A stretch of 64,000 nt of DNA from contig JBASRN010000181.1 in NCBI GenBank assembly GCA_049273855.1, positions 1-64,000 of the forward strand, given 5' to 3'. The notes under the pieces were generated by a model. That model did no database searches. It had not been told where the DNA came from and saw only the letters and a list, made by a program, of their open reading frames with translations. This stretch comes from Onstottus_B sp049273855. Its GTDB lineage: Bacteria; Acidobacteriota; Blastocatellia; UBA7656. A program made the translations under genes and the position numbers. Of the stretch, positions 26,489-35,032 are shown piece by piece; the stretch's first letter is position 1, and every line of letters begins with the position of its first letter.

Positions 26489-27358
26489 CTACCTCTGTTC
26501 CTCCCCCACCTTCCCGTCAAGCGCCCTGGCCGCCTCGGGCGGAAGGTTAGTGGGATCGAGCAGTATTCCATACAGAGTCAGCCAATGCGTATGCGCAAGC
26601 TGATGAAGCGCAAACGACGTCTGCATCGCTTGCACACGACCCTGCGCGTCTTGAGCTACATTCACCGCTTCTTTAGTCAGCTTGAGCGCAAAAAGCGATT
26701 TGGTTGTGATTCTCTTAGCCATCTCGATCGCCGCGTCTTGCAGCTTCTCGCGCGGCACGATTTGGTTGACCATCCCGAGCTGCTTCGCTTCTGCCGCGGA
26801 AAGCCAATCCGACGTGAAGAGCAGCTCTTTCGCTTTTCGCGCTCCAAGTTCCCACGGGTGAGCGAAGAACTCGACGCCGCCGATGCCGAAGCTGACAACC
26901 GGATCGCAAAACTGCGCGTCTTCGCTGGCAATGATGATGTCACACGGCCAGATCAGCATGAGGCCGCCGGCCACGACTTTGCCATGCACTGCCGCGATCG
27001 TCGGCTTGGGAATGTTACGCCAGCGTTCGCAGAAGCCAAGATAGATTTCCTTTTCGCGCGCCATCTGGGCTTCGGCGCCGGCGCAGGTGAAGCCGCACCA
27101 GGTGCCTACGGTGCGAAAGTCAGTCATCCTTTGGTGCGGGTCCTGTTCACGCAGGTCATGGCCGGAGGAAAAATGTGGGCCGTTCGCCGCGATGATGATG
27201 ACTTTGACGTTATCGTCCTGCGCGGCGATATCGAAGGCATCGTTCAGCTCGTAGAGCATCCTGGTATCCTGCGAGTTTCGCGTCTCGGGCCGGTTCAACA
27301 CGATGCGAGCGATGTGGTCGTCAGGGGTTTCATACAGAATGGTTTCGAAATCTTTCAT
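26489..27358 (-). CDS. Crotonase-superfamily (enoyl-CoA hydratase-like) protein
   Basis: 289 aa from the ATG at 27358, preceded by GGAGG. The crotonase fold is clear: VLNRPETRNSQD, the oxyanion-hole segment PHFSSGHDLRE (61-71), IAAVHGKVVAGGLMLIWPCD (121-140) and HPWELGARKAKELLFTSDWL. The two glutamates used by classical enoyl-CoA hydratases are replaced: the GGGxEL position reads GGLML (Met134) and the QPE position reads DPV (Val154). It should bind an acyl-CoA, but the reaction is probably not simple hydration; another superfamily reaction is likelier. The upstream side carries a large perfect inverted repeat. Confidence 0.9.
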   Translation of the reverse strand: MKDFETILYETPDDHIARIVLNRPETRNSQDTRMLYELNDAFDIAAQDDNVKVIIIAANGPHFSSGHDLREQDPHQRMTDFRTVGTWCGFTCAGAEAQMAREKEIYLGFCERWRNIPKPTIAAVHGKVVAGGLMLIWPCDIIIASEDAQFCDPVVSFGIGGVEFFAHPWELGARKAKELLFTSDWLSAAEAKQLGMVNQIVPREKLQDAAIEMAKRITTKSLFALKLTKEAVNVAQDAQGRVQAMQTSFALHQLAHTHWLTLYGILLDPTNLPPEAARALDGKVGEEQR

Positions 27359-27378
27359 GAAGCCTCCAGGAAAAAGTC

Positions 27379-27474
27379 CGTAGTTAAGAGCATGGAGTAC
27401 AGGCTTTAGCCTGGTTGTTCGTTTCGCACCAGGCAAGACCAGGCTAAAGCCTGTACTCCATGCTCTTAACTACG
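27379..27474. repeat. Perfect 37-bp inverted repeat, terminator-like
   Basis: Arms 27379-27415 and 27438-27474 are exact complements with a 22-nt loop. Each arm contains the small inner palindrome CAGGC-TTTA-GCCTG. Read on the minus strand, the stem is followed at once by GACTTTTT, so it can act as an intrinsic terminator for the gene ending at 27605. Its length and perfection suggest a dispersed REP-like element. Confidence 0.85.
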
Positions 27475-27604
27475 AACTCTTCATTTGCAACCGTCGTTGC
27501 TCGGCGTCACTGTACACCGGCTACTGGCGGCTGCCAACCTGCTCCACGAAAGACCTCCGAATGAATTGCAAAGCCTGCAAGCCTGCGCCGAACACCCACG
27601 CGCA

Positions 27605-28954
27605 TCACCTTCGAACTCCGTCGCTATCGATCCCTGAATAAGCGCCGGCCGGACGCAAACCGAGCCACGCGTCCCAGCTCGGAGTCAGGAACAACTCGGC
27701 GTAGATCTTCTCGTTCAAGCTCGTAACCTCCGAACCCGCGGCTCCGCTCACGAGCCACCGGTGAATCCGAACGCGAAACACATACTCGTTGCGAACGGTG
27801 TCTTCGGCAACCGCACGCTCGAGAGCGGTGATTGCTGCTTGAAGCGACGCGCCCTTCAGCGATGGGTCTTTGAACGACATCAACGTGCGGGTTGTCTGAT
27901 CCAGATTCGCGTCCTCGGCGTGCAACCCGGCAATCATCGACCAAGCGGCGTCCCTTCCAATTGACTCGAGCAACGTCGAATTGTCCGACATGCCGCGGAG
28001 TATGGGCCGCTCGACCAACCCGGTTTTTGAGATAGCGGCGGCGGCCGCCATCAGAGCGCTCGGCGGACTTGAACCGGCCGCCGCGAGCTTTGGAATTTCG
28101 CGTGATGGCCCTACTCGAAGCCCGGCTCGCTTCAGGTCGCTGATCCAGGCATTCTCTAACTCCTTAACTCGCGACTCGTGATATCGACGCAGCGCGTCGC
28201 TGCGCTCCTGGTCGGTTCGCAACCCGTTCAGTGCCGCCGCCGCCGATGATGCGCTCGACAGCTCGCGCAAGAACGCGCCCGGACCGTACATTCCGGGCAG
28301 CGCGTCGATCACGCGGCCTTCGGAGTCGAGCACGTAGTGAATGCTGTTGCCGGTGAGCGTCCTCTCCATCTTGCGCCCGTCGCCAAAATCGATGGTCACT
28401 CTGGGAACCGGCCGCACCGATTGCCAGTGCAGAACAAAGCGCTCACGCAAGAGCCTGGACACCTGTTCGTTTGCGTAGAGCGTGATTCGGAAGAGGCGGC
28501 TGTTGGCGCAACTCAAGTCTTCGTCCAGGCGGCCGAGCAATCGCAGCGAAAGAATGGGCTTGCCCTGCGCTCGCGCGGCGGACTTGGCTTGCTCGAGGTC
28601 TGTGTACCAATAGAGCCGCGATGCATAGCAGTCCTTCTGTTGGCAAATCGAGTCAAGCGCCGACATCACTTGAATGTCCGCGGGCTCAGGCGAGTGATTG
28701 CGCGAGTCGCTTGTTGTTTTTAGCGCCTCTTCGATCTCGGCGCGATTCGTTTCAAGAAAGACTCGCAATCCCTCAGGTCCCATCGAGCGCAGCTCGGCAA
28801 CAGCATTGGCGGATTTGGCTTTAGAAGCGGCGAGTGCACGGCGCGCGAGCGATTCCGTCGAGTGCCTGGTTGGTGAATCAGCTAGCGCGGTGCTCCCGAT
28901 CGTAAGGGCGACGACCATCGCAAACAACGGCTTTGGCAACAAGTGTCTGGGCAT
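27605..28954 (-). CDS. Secreted protein with thioredoxin-like fold
   Basis: 449 aa with a signal sequence (FAMVVALTIGSTALADS). Residues about 113-235 resemble thioredoxin-fold secreted proteins: YWYTDLEQAKSAARAQGKPI, an alpha-beta run with LRERFVLHW, and a late strand IHYVLDSEGRVIDALPGMYG. The position of the redox CXXC motif holds LGRLDEDLSC, leaving one cysteine, so disulfide exchange is unlikely. The remaining ~200 residues are helical, with no recognised domain. GGAG is spaced seven nucleotides before the ATG. It is divergent from the TIR operon. Function unknown; a structural or sensing role in the envelope is an inference. Confidence 0.8.
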   Translation of the reverse strand: MPRHLLPKPLFAMVVALTIGSTALADSPTRHSTESLARRALAASKAKSANAVAELRSMGPEGLRVFLETNRAEIEEALKTTSDSRNHSPEPADIQVMSALDSICQQKDCYASRLYWYTDLEQAKSAARAQGKPILSLRLLGRLDEDLSCANSRLFRITLYANEQVSRLLRERFVLHWQSVRPVPRVTIDFGDGRKMERTLTGNSIHYVLDSEGRVIDALPGMYGPGAFLRELSSASSAAAALNGLRTDQERSDALRRYHESRVKELENAWISDLKRAGLRVGPSREIPKLAAAGSSPPSALMAAAAAISKTGLVERPILRGMSDNSTLLESIGRDAAWSMIAGLHAEDANLDQTTRTLMSFKDPSLKGASLQAAITALERAVAEDTVRNEYVFRVRIHRWLVSGAAGSEVTSLNEKIYAELFLTPSWDAWLGLRPAGAYSGIDSDGVRR

Positions 28955-29184
28955 AAGCTCTCTCCGGTTGTTGATTGAGTCACGGGAAGGCAGTCGAGTC
29001 TTTAAACGCGAGCCCGTCAGGCTTGTTCCGGTTTGTTACTTGCCGCTGAGCTCTGTCAATCCGAAGTCAAGACATCACGTAGAACATGCTCAAAGCCGAC
29101 GATGACGATTCTGAGGACGACGAGTCTGAGGTTGTCGCCACAGGTTACTTCAGGTAAGGTTGATGCCACACAGGGAGCCCTGAG

Positions 29185-29826
29185 GTGAAACCGTTCCGAC
29201 GAACGGCCATTCGCCGGATTGTCATAGAGAATATGGCTCGGGATTACATCCATGACGTCTTTGTCAGTTATCGGCATGAGAAACCGGTATTGGAGTGGGT
29301 AACAAACCACTTCCTTCCGGCGCTGGAACAATGGCTCCCAGGCTGTCTGCCCTACTCGCCAAGTATCTTCATAGATCGCAAAATCGAAACAGGGTCCGCA
29401 TGGCCAGCCACTCTTCAACGGGCGCTAAGAGGGTCACGTTGCTTGCTAGCCGTTTGGTCGCCCGAGTACTTCAGGTCGCGCTGGTGCCTGGCCGAATGGC
29501 GCTCTATGTGCGAACGCGAAGCGATCCTAAGAATGCGCACAACGAAGAACCCTTTTGGACTGATTTATCCGGTCACCTTTTTCGACGGCGAACACTTCCC
29601 CCTGGACGCACAAAACACTCAAGCAAAGGATTTTCGAAATTTCAACACCCCATATCCGGTTTTCCGCGAAACTGCTGATTTCGTGGCTTTCGACAAAAGA
29701 GTCCAAGAGGTATGCCAAGAGTTGGGTCAGATTATTCGGAAGGCGCCGGCTTGGCGTAGCGATTGGCCTATAGTTAGACCGAGAACGATCAAAAACGTGA
29801 ACGTGAAACTACCCAGATTGAAATGA
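29185..29826 (+). CDS. TIR-domain protein, first gene of TIR/ATPase-TIR operon
   Basis: 213 aa, soluble. One TIR domain spans about 20-135: HDVFVSYRHEKP (strand A and box 1), PSIFIDRKIETGSAW (BB region) and SRCLLAVWSPEYFRSRWCLAEW. Glu104 in the WCLAEW element lies where NAD-cleaving TIR domains of plants and bacteria have their catalytic glutamate, so NADase activity is plausible. The C-terminal ~75 residues have no recognised domain. The GTG start at 29185 has AGGGAG seven nucleotides upstream; an ATG 16 codons later is the alternative. Its stop overlaps the next start in ATGA, so the two proteins are translationally coupled. It resembles the TIR-like proteins of actinobacterial FxSxx-COOH systems, but no precursor or radical-SAM gene is present here. 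Confidence 0.88.
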   Translation: MKPFRRTAIRRIVIENMARDYIHDVFVSYRHEKPVLEWVTNHFLPALEQWLPGCLPYSPSIFIDRKIETGSAWPATLQRALRGSRCLLAVWSPEYFRSRWCLAEWRSMCEREAILRMRTTKNPFGLIYPVTFFDGEHFPLDAQNTQAKDFRNFNTPYPVFRETADFVAFDKRVQEVCQELGQIIRKAPAWRSDWPIVRPRTIKNVNVKLPRLK

Positions 29827-31268
29827 AACAAGGTAGCATATTCACTTTTTATTCCTATAAAGGTGGCACGGGTCGAACACTTGCCTTGGCCAATGTTGGC
29901 GCACTTTTGTCGCGTTGGGGATATAAGGTACTTTGTGTTGATTGGGACCTGGAAGCACCTGGTTTACATCTGTATTTCCAACGATGGATTCGCGATGGGC
30001 ATGCTCGAGGCTTGACTGAGTTAATTCAAGGGCACGTGGATGGTAAGAAGGTATCGTGGCGACGATTTCTCACAAGCGTGCGCCTCCCACGAATCAAGAG
30101 ACCGTTATCACTTATCACTGCTGGCCTCCAGGATCAATCGTATGTGCAACGCATGCAGGCTCTGGAGTGGCCCAGGATGTATGAGCAACATGGCCTAGGG
30201 GCATTTATCGAAAAACTACGCGAAGCGTGGAAGAAAGAATTCGACTTCGTGCTAGTTGACAGCCGTACGGGCATTACCGATATAGGAGGGATCTGCACCG
30301 TACAGCTCCCAGACTATTTGGTCTTATTATTCACAGCCAATGAACAGAGTCTAGGCGGCGCATTGAGCGTAGTGGAACGGGCGCGGGAAACTCGAAGCGG
30401 TTTACCGTTTGATAGAGCTAAGCTCTTGGTACTACCCGTGGCCACGCGCTTGGAGGTGCGAGTAGAGTACAGGGAAGCGCAGAAGTGGCTTACCACGTTC
30501 GAGAAAAGGCTTGGCCCACTCTTTGCCGACTGGTCGAACAAAGATGTCAGTGCTTCGGAACTTCTTAACCATACACGAGTTCCCTCTATTCCGTATTGGA
30601 GTTTCGGAGAGCGGTTGCCGGTCGTTGAAAAAGGCACAAAGGATCCCGAAGACATGGGATATGCAATGGAGACAATAGCAGCGCTTGTCGCAAGCAAACT
30701 GGCCAACACCGATCAGCTGGTTAAGAACCGCGACTCCTATGTTGCGTCAGCAAGAAAGGGTGGCTCCGCAGCCCTGCTTGAAGGCAGGCCTAAAGGGCTC
30801 CGAAGACGGACACGGGCAGCTAGCGTATTCATCAGTTATTCACATCGCGACTCATCTTATCTGAAGGAACTCCTTCGGCATTTGGCGTCCTTTACAAAGA
30901 TAGGCTTGATTGAGCCTTGGGCAGATGCGCACATCTCCGCGGGTGCTAAGGGGCGGTCGGAGCTGAAGGAGAAACTGGAAAGAGCGGATGTCATACTCTT
31001 GCTAGTTAGCCCTAACTACCTGGCATCCAAGTATGCTCGTACCGTGGAGTTGCCTCACGCTATTCAATCTTCTGGGCAAGCGACCGTCATCCCCATAATT
31101 CTCGAAGGCTCAAGTTGGTTTCGTTCCCCAATTGCTCGATTCCAAGTCCTGCCTCTTGGCGGAAAACCGATCAGCACTTGGAAGGAGCCGGATGAGGCTT
31201 GGGATGAAGTCAAGAGAGGTATTGTTGCAGCTATTCATCAGCGGGGGCTCCGGCGACGCAGTAAGTGA
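29823..31268 (+). CDS. ParA/MinD-like ATPase (KGGTGR variant) fused to a C-terminal TIR domain
   Basis: 481 aa. Residues 1-295 form a SIMIBI ATPase of ParA/MinD type: P-loop K13-GGTGRT, where the usual second lysine is arginine; VLCVDWDLEAPG (Asp40, Asp42); and FDFVLVDSRTG (Asp146, Walker B) followed by TDIGGICTVQLPDYLVLLF. This matches the class called KGGVGR-motif variant AAA ATPases. After a basic linker (321-332), residues 333-470 are a second TIR domain beginning ASVFISYSHRDSSY; Glu409 in ARTVELPHA aligns with the catalytic glutamate. The likely role is a nucleotide-controlled switch that assembles TIR effectors. The pair is more A+T-rich than the neighbouring permeases, suggesting transfer. 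A defence role is inference from TIR biology. Confidence 0.9.
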   Translation: MKQGSIFTFYSYKGGTGRTLALANVGALLSRWGYKVLCVDWDLEAPGLHLYFQRWIRDGHARGLTELIQGHVDGKKVSWRRFLTSVRLPRIKRPLSLITAGLQDQSYVQRMQALEWPRMYEQHGLGAFIEKLREAWKKEFDFVLVDSRTGITDIGGICTVQLPDYLVLLFTANEQSLGGALSVVERARETRSGLPFDRAKLLVLPVATRLEVRVEYREAQKWLTTFEKRLGPLFADWSNKDVSASELLNHTRVPSIPYWSFGERLPVVEKGTKDPEDMGYAMETIAALVASKLANTDQLVKNRDSYVASARKGGSAALLEGRPKGLRRRTRAASVFISYSHRDSSYLKELLRHLASFTKIGLIEPWADAHISAGAKGRSELKEKLERADVILLLVSPNYLASKYARTVELPHAIQSSGQATVIPIILEGSSWFRSPIARFQVLPLGGKPISTWKEPDEAWDEVKRGIVAAIHQRGLRRRSK

Positions 31269-31453
31269 AGGATAGCGTCGCCAGCAGGTAGCCCAGAGCC
31301 AGGTCTCTGATTCCGGTGATCCATCTTCCTCACCCTGTGCCAAAGCGCGATTGAACACAAGCGACAATTGGAAATCGCCGCATCTCGGATCCAGGAGCTT
31401 GAGTTGAGGATTGAAGATCGAGACTGCGCATTGCGAATTACGATTTTTCGAAC

Positions 31454-31861
31454 TTAAGACCGGAGGTCGGAGATTGTTCGGTCAGCACCTGTGTCCAGGA
31501 GAAAAGGAACGGGAATCCAACTGCTAAGTCCAGACAGCACCTTTCCAAAGATAACCGGGCGGACAACGTCGCCGGGAGAAGGGAACCATTCCCGCTGATC
31601 AGCATTAGACGCGGGCCGTCTTTTCTTTGGGATGTATTGCCCGAAGCTGCCTTGATCCCCAGGATGAGCAGCGGCTGCCAAAGCACGGGCCTCTTCAGAC
31701 GTCATTGGCAAACTGCTCGCCGGCCACACGAATGAATTTACCCGAAACCTCTCGTAGACCTCCGTAGCTTGAGTTCGAAGCCAAATAAGGTTGCGGTCAA
31801 ACTGTAGACGCTGCCTCGCGGGTGAACTTAGAGCTCCCGCCGGCGTTAGTGCAACCGTCAA
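31454..31861 (-). pseudogene. Truncated retropepsin-like aspartic protease
   Basis: A 135-codon frame without a credible start (TTG, no ribosome site) ends shortly after PFLLDTGADRT, the active-site motif of retropepsin-like aspartic proteases. The family needs another ~90 residues (flap and second core motif) after this point, and they are not present in any frame here. Its 5' end abuts the leader of the divergent M16 peptidase gene. Most likely the remnant of a protease gene cut off at its 3' end; the remaining 31269-31453 holds only some degenerate heptamers. Confidence 0.5.
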
Positions 31862-31890
31862 CGTGTAAGAAGTAAAGAAGGAGACTGCTT

Positions 31891-34863
31891 ATGGCAAGCA
31901 AGAATGCAGACGGGACCGATGTTCTGAGTCCAACCATGACGCTTCGCGGCCGCGTGCGATTGATGCTCCTGACGGCAGCCGTGGTTGCTGCGACGTTCGT
32001 TGCGACCTGGTCTACGACAGGGTTTGCGTCAGGGCTGGGGGGTGCGAAGCAGCAAGTTTCGACGAGCACGTCTCAATTCACGGCGCTCGCCAGTCAGCAG
32101 GCCGCGACGAGCACGGCTCAGTCCACGGCGCTTTCGCAGCAGATGCCTGTCGACCCGCAGATCACGATGGGCAAGTTCTCGAATGGGCTGCGCTACTACA
32201 TCCGCGCCAATAAGAAGCCTGAGAAGCGCGCCGAACTCCGCCTCGTCATCAAGGCCGGCTCAATTCTTGAAGACGGTGATCAACAGGGGATGGCTCACTT
32301 CGTCGAGCACATGGCTTTCAACGGCACCAAGAATTTTCCTAAGCACGAGCTTATCCAATTCATCGAGTCGCTTGGCATGCGGTTCGGGGCAGACCTGAAT
32401 GCCTACACCAGTTTTGATGAGACGGTCTATATGCTCCAGGTCCCGACCGACAGGCCTGAGGTGATGGACAAGGCGCTGCTGATCCTCGAGGACTGGGCGC
32501 ACAACGTCACCTTCGATCAGACCGAAATCGACAAAGAGCGCGGAGTCGTCATGGAGGAATGGCGGATCAGCCGGGGCGCGGGCGCGCGAATGACGGACAA
32601 GATATTTCCAATCATACTCAAGGGCTCGCGCTATGCTGACCGGTTGCCGATAGGCAAGCCGGAGATAATCCAGGGCGGCAAGCCCGAGCGCTTGAAGAAG
32701 TTCCACACGGACTGGTACCGGCCCGATCTGATGGCCGTGGTCGCGGTCGGCGATTTCGACAAGGCCGCGATTGAGAAGCTGATCACGGCTCACTTCGCCT
32801 CGATTCCGGCGGCGGCCAAACCGCGGCCACGACCCGACTACGATGTGCCGGACCATCCCGGCACGGTCTACGCGATTACGTCGGACAAGGAAATGATGAC
32901 TACGGGCATCGGGGTCACTAACCTCCTGCCGTTGCGCGAGCAGGGATCCGTAGGCGTCTATCGGCAACAGATCGTCGACCGTCTGTTCTCCGGCATGCTT
33001 TCCGCGCGATTTTCGGAGCTCGCGCAGAAGCCCGACGCGCCGTTCATCTTTGCGAGCGCGGGCCGCGGGAATTTTCTGGGGCGCACCAAGGAAACCGCTT
33101 CGCTCAACGCGATAGTTAAGGAGGATGGCATCGAGCGAGGGCTGGATGCGTTGCTCGGCGAGGCCGAACGGGTGGCGCGCTTCGGCTTCACCGCCACGGA
33201 GCTGGACCGGCAAAAACAGAATGTGCTGCGGACCTACGAGCGGTACGTTGCTGAAAAGGAAAACACTGTTGCCTCCAGTCGCGCCGATGAGTACGTCCGA
33301 CACTTCCTTCAAAACGAGACGCTGCCAAGCGTCGACTACGAGTACGCGCTGCACAAACGCTTCCTGCCGGAGATCATACTCGCGGAGATCAATAAGCTCG
33401 CCGGGGAGTGGTATTCCGATCGAAACCGGTTGGTCGTCATCACCGCTCCGGAGAAGAGCGGTCTGCCAGTCCCGGACGAGGCTAAGCTGGCGGCGGTGAT
33501 CAAGGCTGTCTCGACAAAAGAGCTGAAACCGTACGTGGATTCGCTCACTGCCGCGGCGCTGATCGAGTCAATCCCAGAGGCCGGCACGATCGCAAAGACG
33601 ATGACGAAGGACGCCATCGGTATCACAGAATGGGAGCTGTCCAACGGCGTAAAGGTGGTGCTCAAACCGACGACGTTCAAAGAGGATGAAATCCTGTTTC
33701 GGGCCAGCAGTCCCGGCGGCACCTCACTGGCGAGCGACAAGGACTACATCCCGGCCAGCACCGCGACGCAAGTCATCAGCGCCGGCGGTCTGGGCAAGTT
33801 CAACGCCATCGATCTCCGGAAGGTCATGACGGGAAAAGTTGCGTCGTCGCGTCCGTTTATCGGCGAACTCGAAGAAGGCCTGAACGGCAGCAGCTCCCGT
33901 AAGGATCTGGAAACGATGTTTCAGCTCATCTATCTCAGCTTCATGCAGCCGCGAGCCGACCCGACTGCGTTCACCGTCGAGGCGACTCAGGAGAGAAGCA
34001 TCCTGGCTAACCAGTCAGCAATACCCGAGTTCGCATATTTCGAGGCGCTCGCGACCGCGAGATATCAGAATCACCCCAGGAGACGTCTATCAACTGCTGC
34101 GATGGTTGACGATTGGAACCTCGACAAGTCGCTGGCGTTCTACAAGGACCGTTTTGCCGATGCGAGCGATTTTACATTCGTCTTTGTCGGAAGCTTTGAT
34201 CTGGCGACGATGAAGCCGCTCGTCGAGCGGTATCTGGGTGCGCTGCCCTCGATCCATCGGAAAGAGACGTGGAAGGACGTTGGGGCGCGGACGGCGACAG
34301 GTGTCATCGAAAAGAAGGTCGAGAAGGGTATCGAGCCCAAGAGCCTGAACGCGATCGTGTTCACCGGGCCGTTCGAACACGACCAAACGAACCGAGTCGC
34401 CATCCGAGCCATGGCGGAGGTGTTGCAAATGAGATTGCTGGAGACGATTCGCGAGGAGTTGGGCGGGACCTACAGCATCAGCGCGAGCCGGAGTTACCAG
34501 AAGGACCCCAGGCCAGAATACTCGATCAGGATCGAGTTCGGATGCGCACCGGAACGCGCAGACGATCTGATCAAGCGGGTCTTTCAAGAGATCGCAAAGT
34601 TAAAAGCGAACGGGCCAACCGAAAAGCAGGTTACCGACGAGAAGGAAGCGCTGCTGCGGGAGTTCGAAACCAACAGCAAGCTGAACAACTACCTGCTGAA
34701 TCAGATCGCGTTGAGGTATCAATCTGGCGAAGATCCCGCAGGGTTCTGGAAGATTCCGGACTACTACAAGAAGATCGACGGGGCGATGATTCAGCAGGCG
34801 GCGAAGACGTATCTCAACACCAATAACTATGTCAGGGTGACGCTGCTTCCGCAAAAGAAATAG
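31891..34863 (+). CDS. M16 zinc metallopeptidase (pitrilysin/PqqL-like)
   Basis: 990 aa with an N-terminal hydrophobic segment (about 24-47), consistent with export, and a low-complexity Ser/Thr/Gln linker before the first M16 domain. The inverted zinc motif HFVEH (His136, Glu139 catalytic, His140) is followed 76 residues later by Glu216 in EIDKERGVVMEEW, completing the site. A second M16-like half begins near residue 570 (ITEWELSNGVKVVLKPTTF) and lacks the zinc motif, as in two-domain enzymes that form a clam-shell chamber for peptides. AAGGAG precedes the ATG. It probably degrades peptides in the periplasm. No processed partner is visible nearby. Confidence 0.94.
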   Translation: MASKNADGTDVLSPTMTLRGRVRLMLLTAAVVAATFVATWSTTGFASGLGGAKQQVSTSTSQFTALASQQAATSTAQSTALSQQMPVDPQITMGKFSNGLRYYIRANKKPEKRAELRLVIKAGSILEDGDQQGMAHFVEHMAFNGTKNFPKHELIQFIESLGMRFGADLNAYTSFDETVYMLQVPTDRPEVMDKALLILEDWAHNVTFDQTEIDKERGVVMEEWRISRGAGARMTDKIFPIILKGSRYADRLPIGKPEIIQGGKPERLKKFHTDWYRPDLMAVVAVGDFDKAAIEKLITAHFASIPAAAKPRPRPDYDVPDHPGTVYAITSDKEMMTTGIGVTNLLPLREQGSVGVYRQQIVDRLFSGMLSARFSELAQKPDAPFIFASAGRGNFLGRTKETASLNAIVKEDGIERGLDALLGEAERVARFGFTATELDRQKQNVLRTYERYVAEKENTVASSRADEYVRHFLQNETLPSVDYEYALHKRFLPEIILAEINKLAGEWYSDRNRLVVITAPEKSGLPVPDEAKLAAVIKAVSTKELKPYVDSLTAAALIESIPEAGTIAKTMTKDAIGITEWELSNGVKVVLKPTTFKEDEILFRASSPGGTSLASDKDYIPASTATQVISAGGLGKFNAIDLRKVMTGKVASSRPFIGELEEGLNGSSSRKDLETMFQLIYLSFMQPRADPTAFTVEATQERSILANQSAIPEFAYFEALATARYQNHPRRRLSTAAMVDDWNLDKSLAFYKDRFADASDFTFVFVGSFDLATMKPLVERYLGALPSIHRKETWKDVGARTATGVIEKKVEKGIEPKSLNAIVFTGPFEHDQTNRVAIRAMAEVLQMRLLETIREELGGTYSISASRSYQKDPRPEYSIRIEFGCAPERADDLIKRVFQEIAKLKANGPTEKQVTDEKEALLREFETNSKLNNYLLNQIALRYQSGEDPAGFWKIPDYYKKIDGAMIQQAAKTYLNTNNYVRVTLLPQKK

Positions 34864-35032
34864 GCACAGAGGCGCAATCGGACGGCGGACAAACTCTCGG
34901 CTCCCTCCGGTTGGGGTTTCACACAAGTCTCGATCCCTGCCTGGCCGTCATTATCACCTGTGACCCGGCTGCTTGCTTCGGCTTAAGCACTGCTTGCCCG
35001 ACCGGCGCGGGTTGTCCTACCATGGCCCCACT

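Noticed and set aside
29185..31268. Calling the TIR operon an FxSxx-COOH peptide system
   Set aside because: The TIR protein and ATPase resemble components of that system, but no FxSxx precursor or radical-SAM maturase is encoded nearby.
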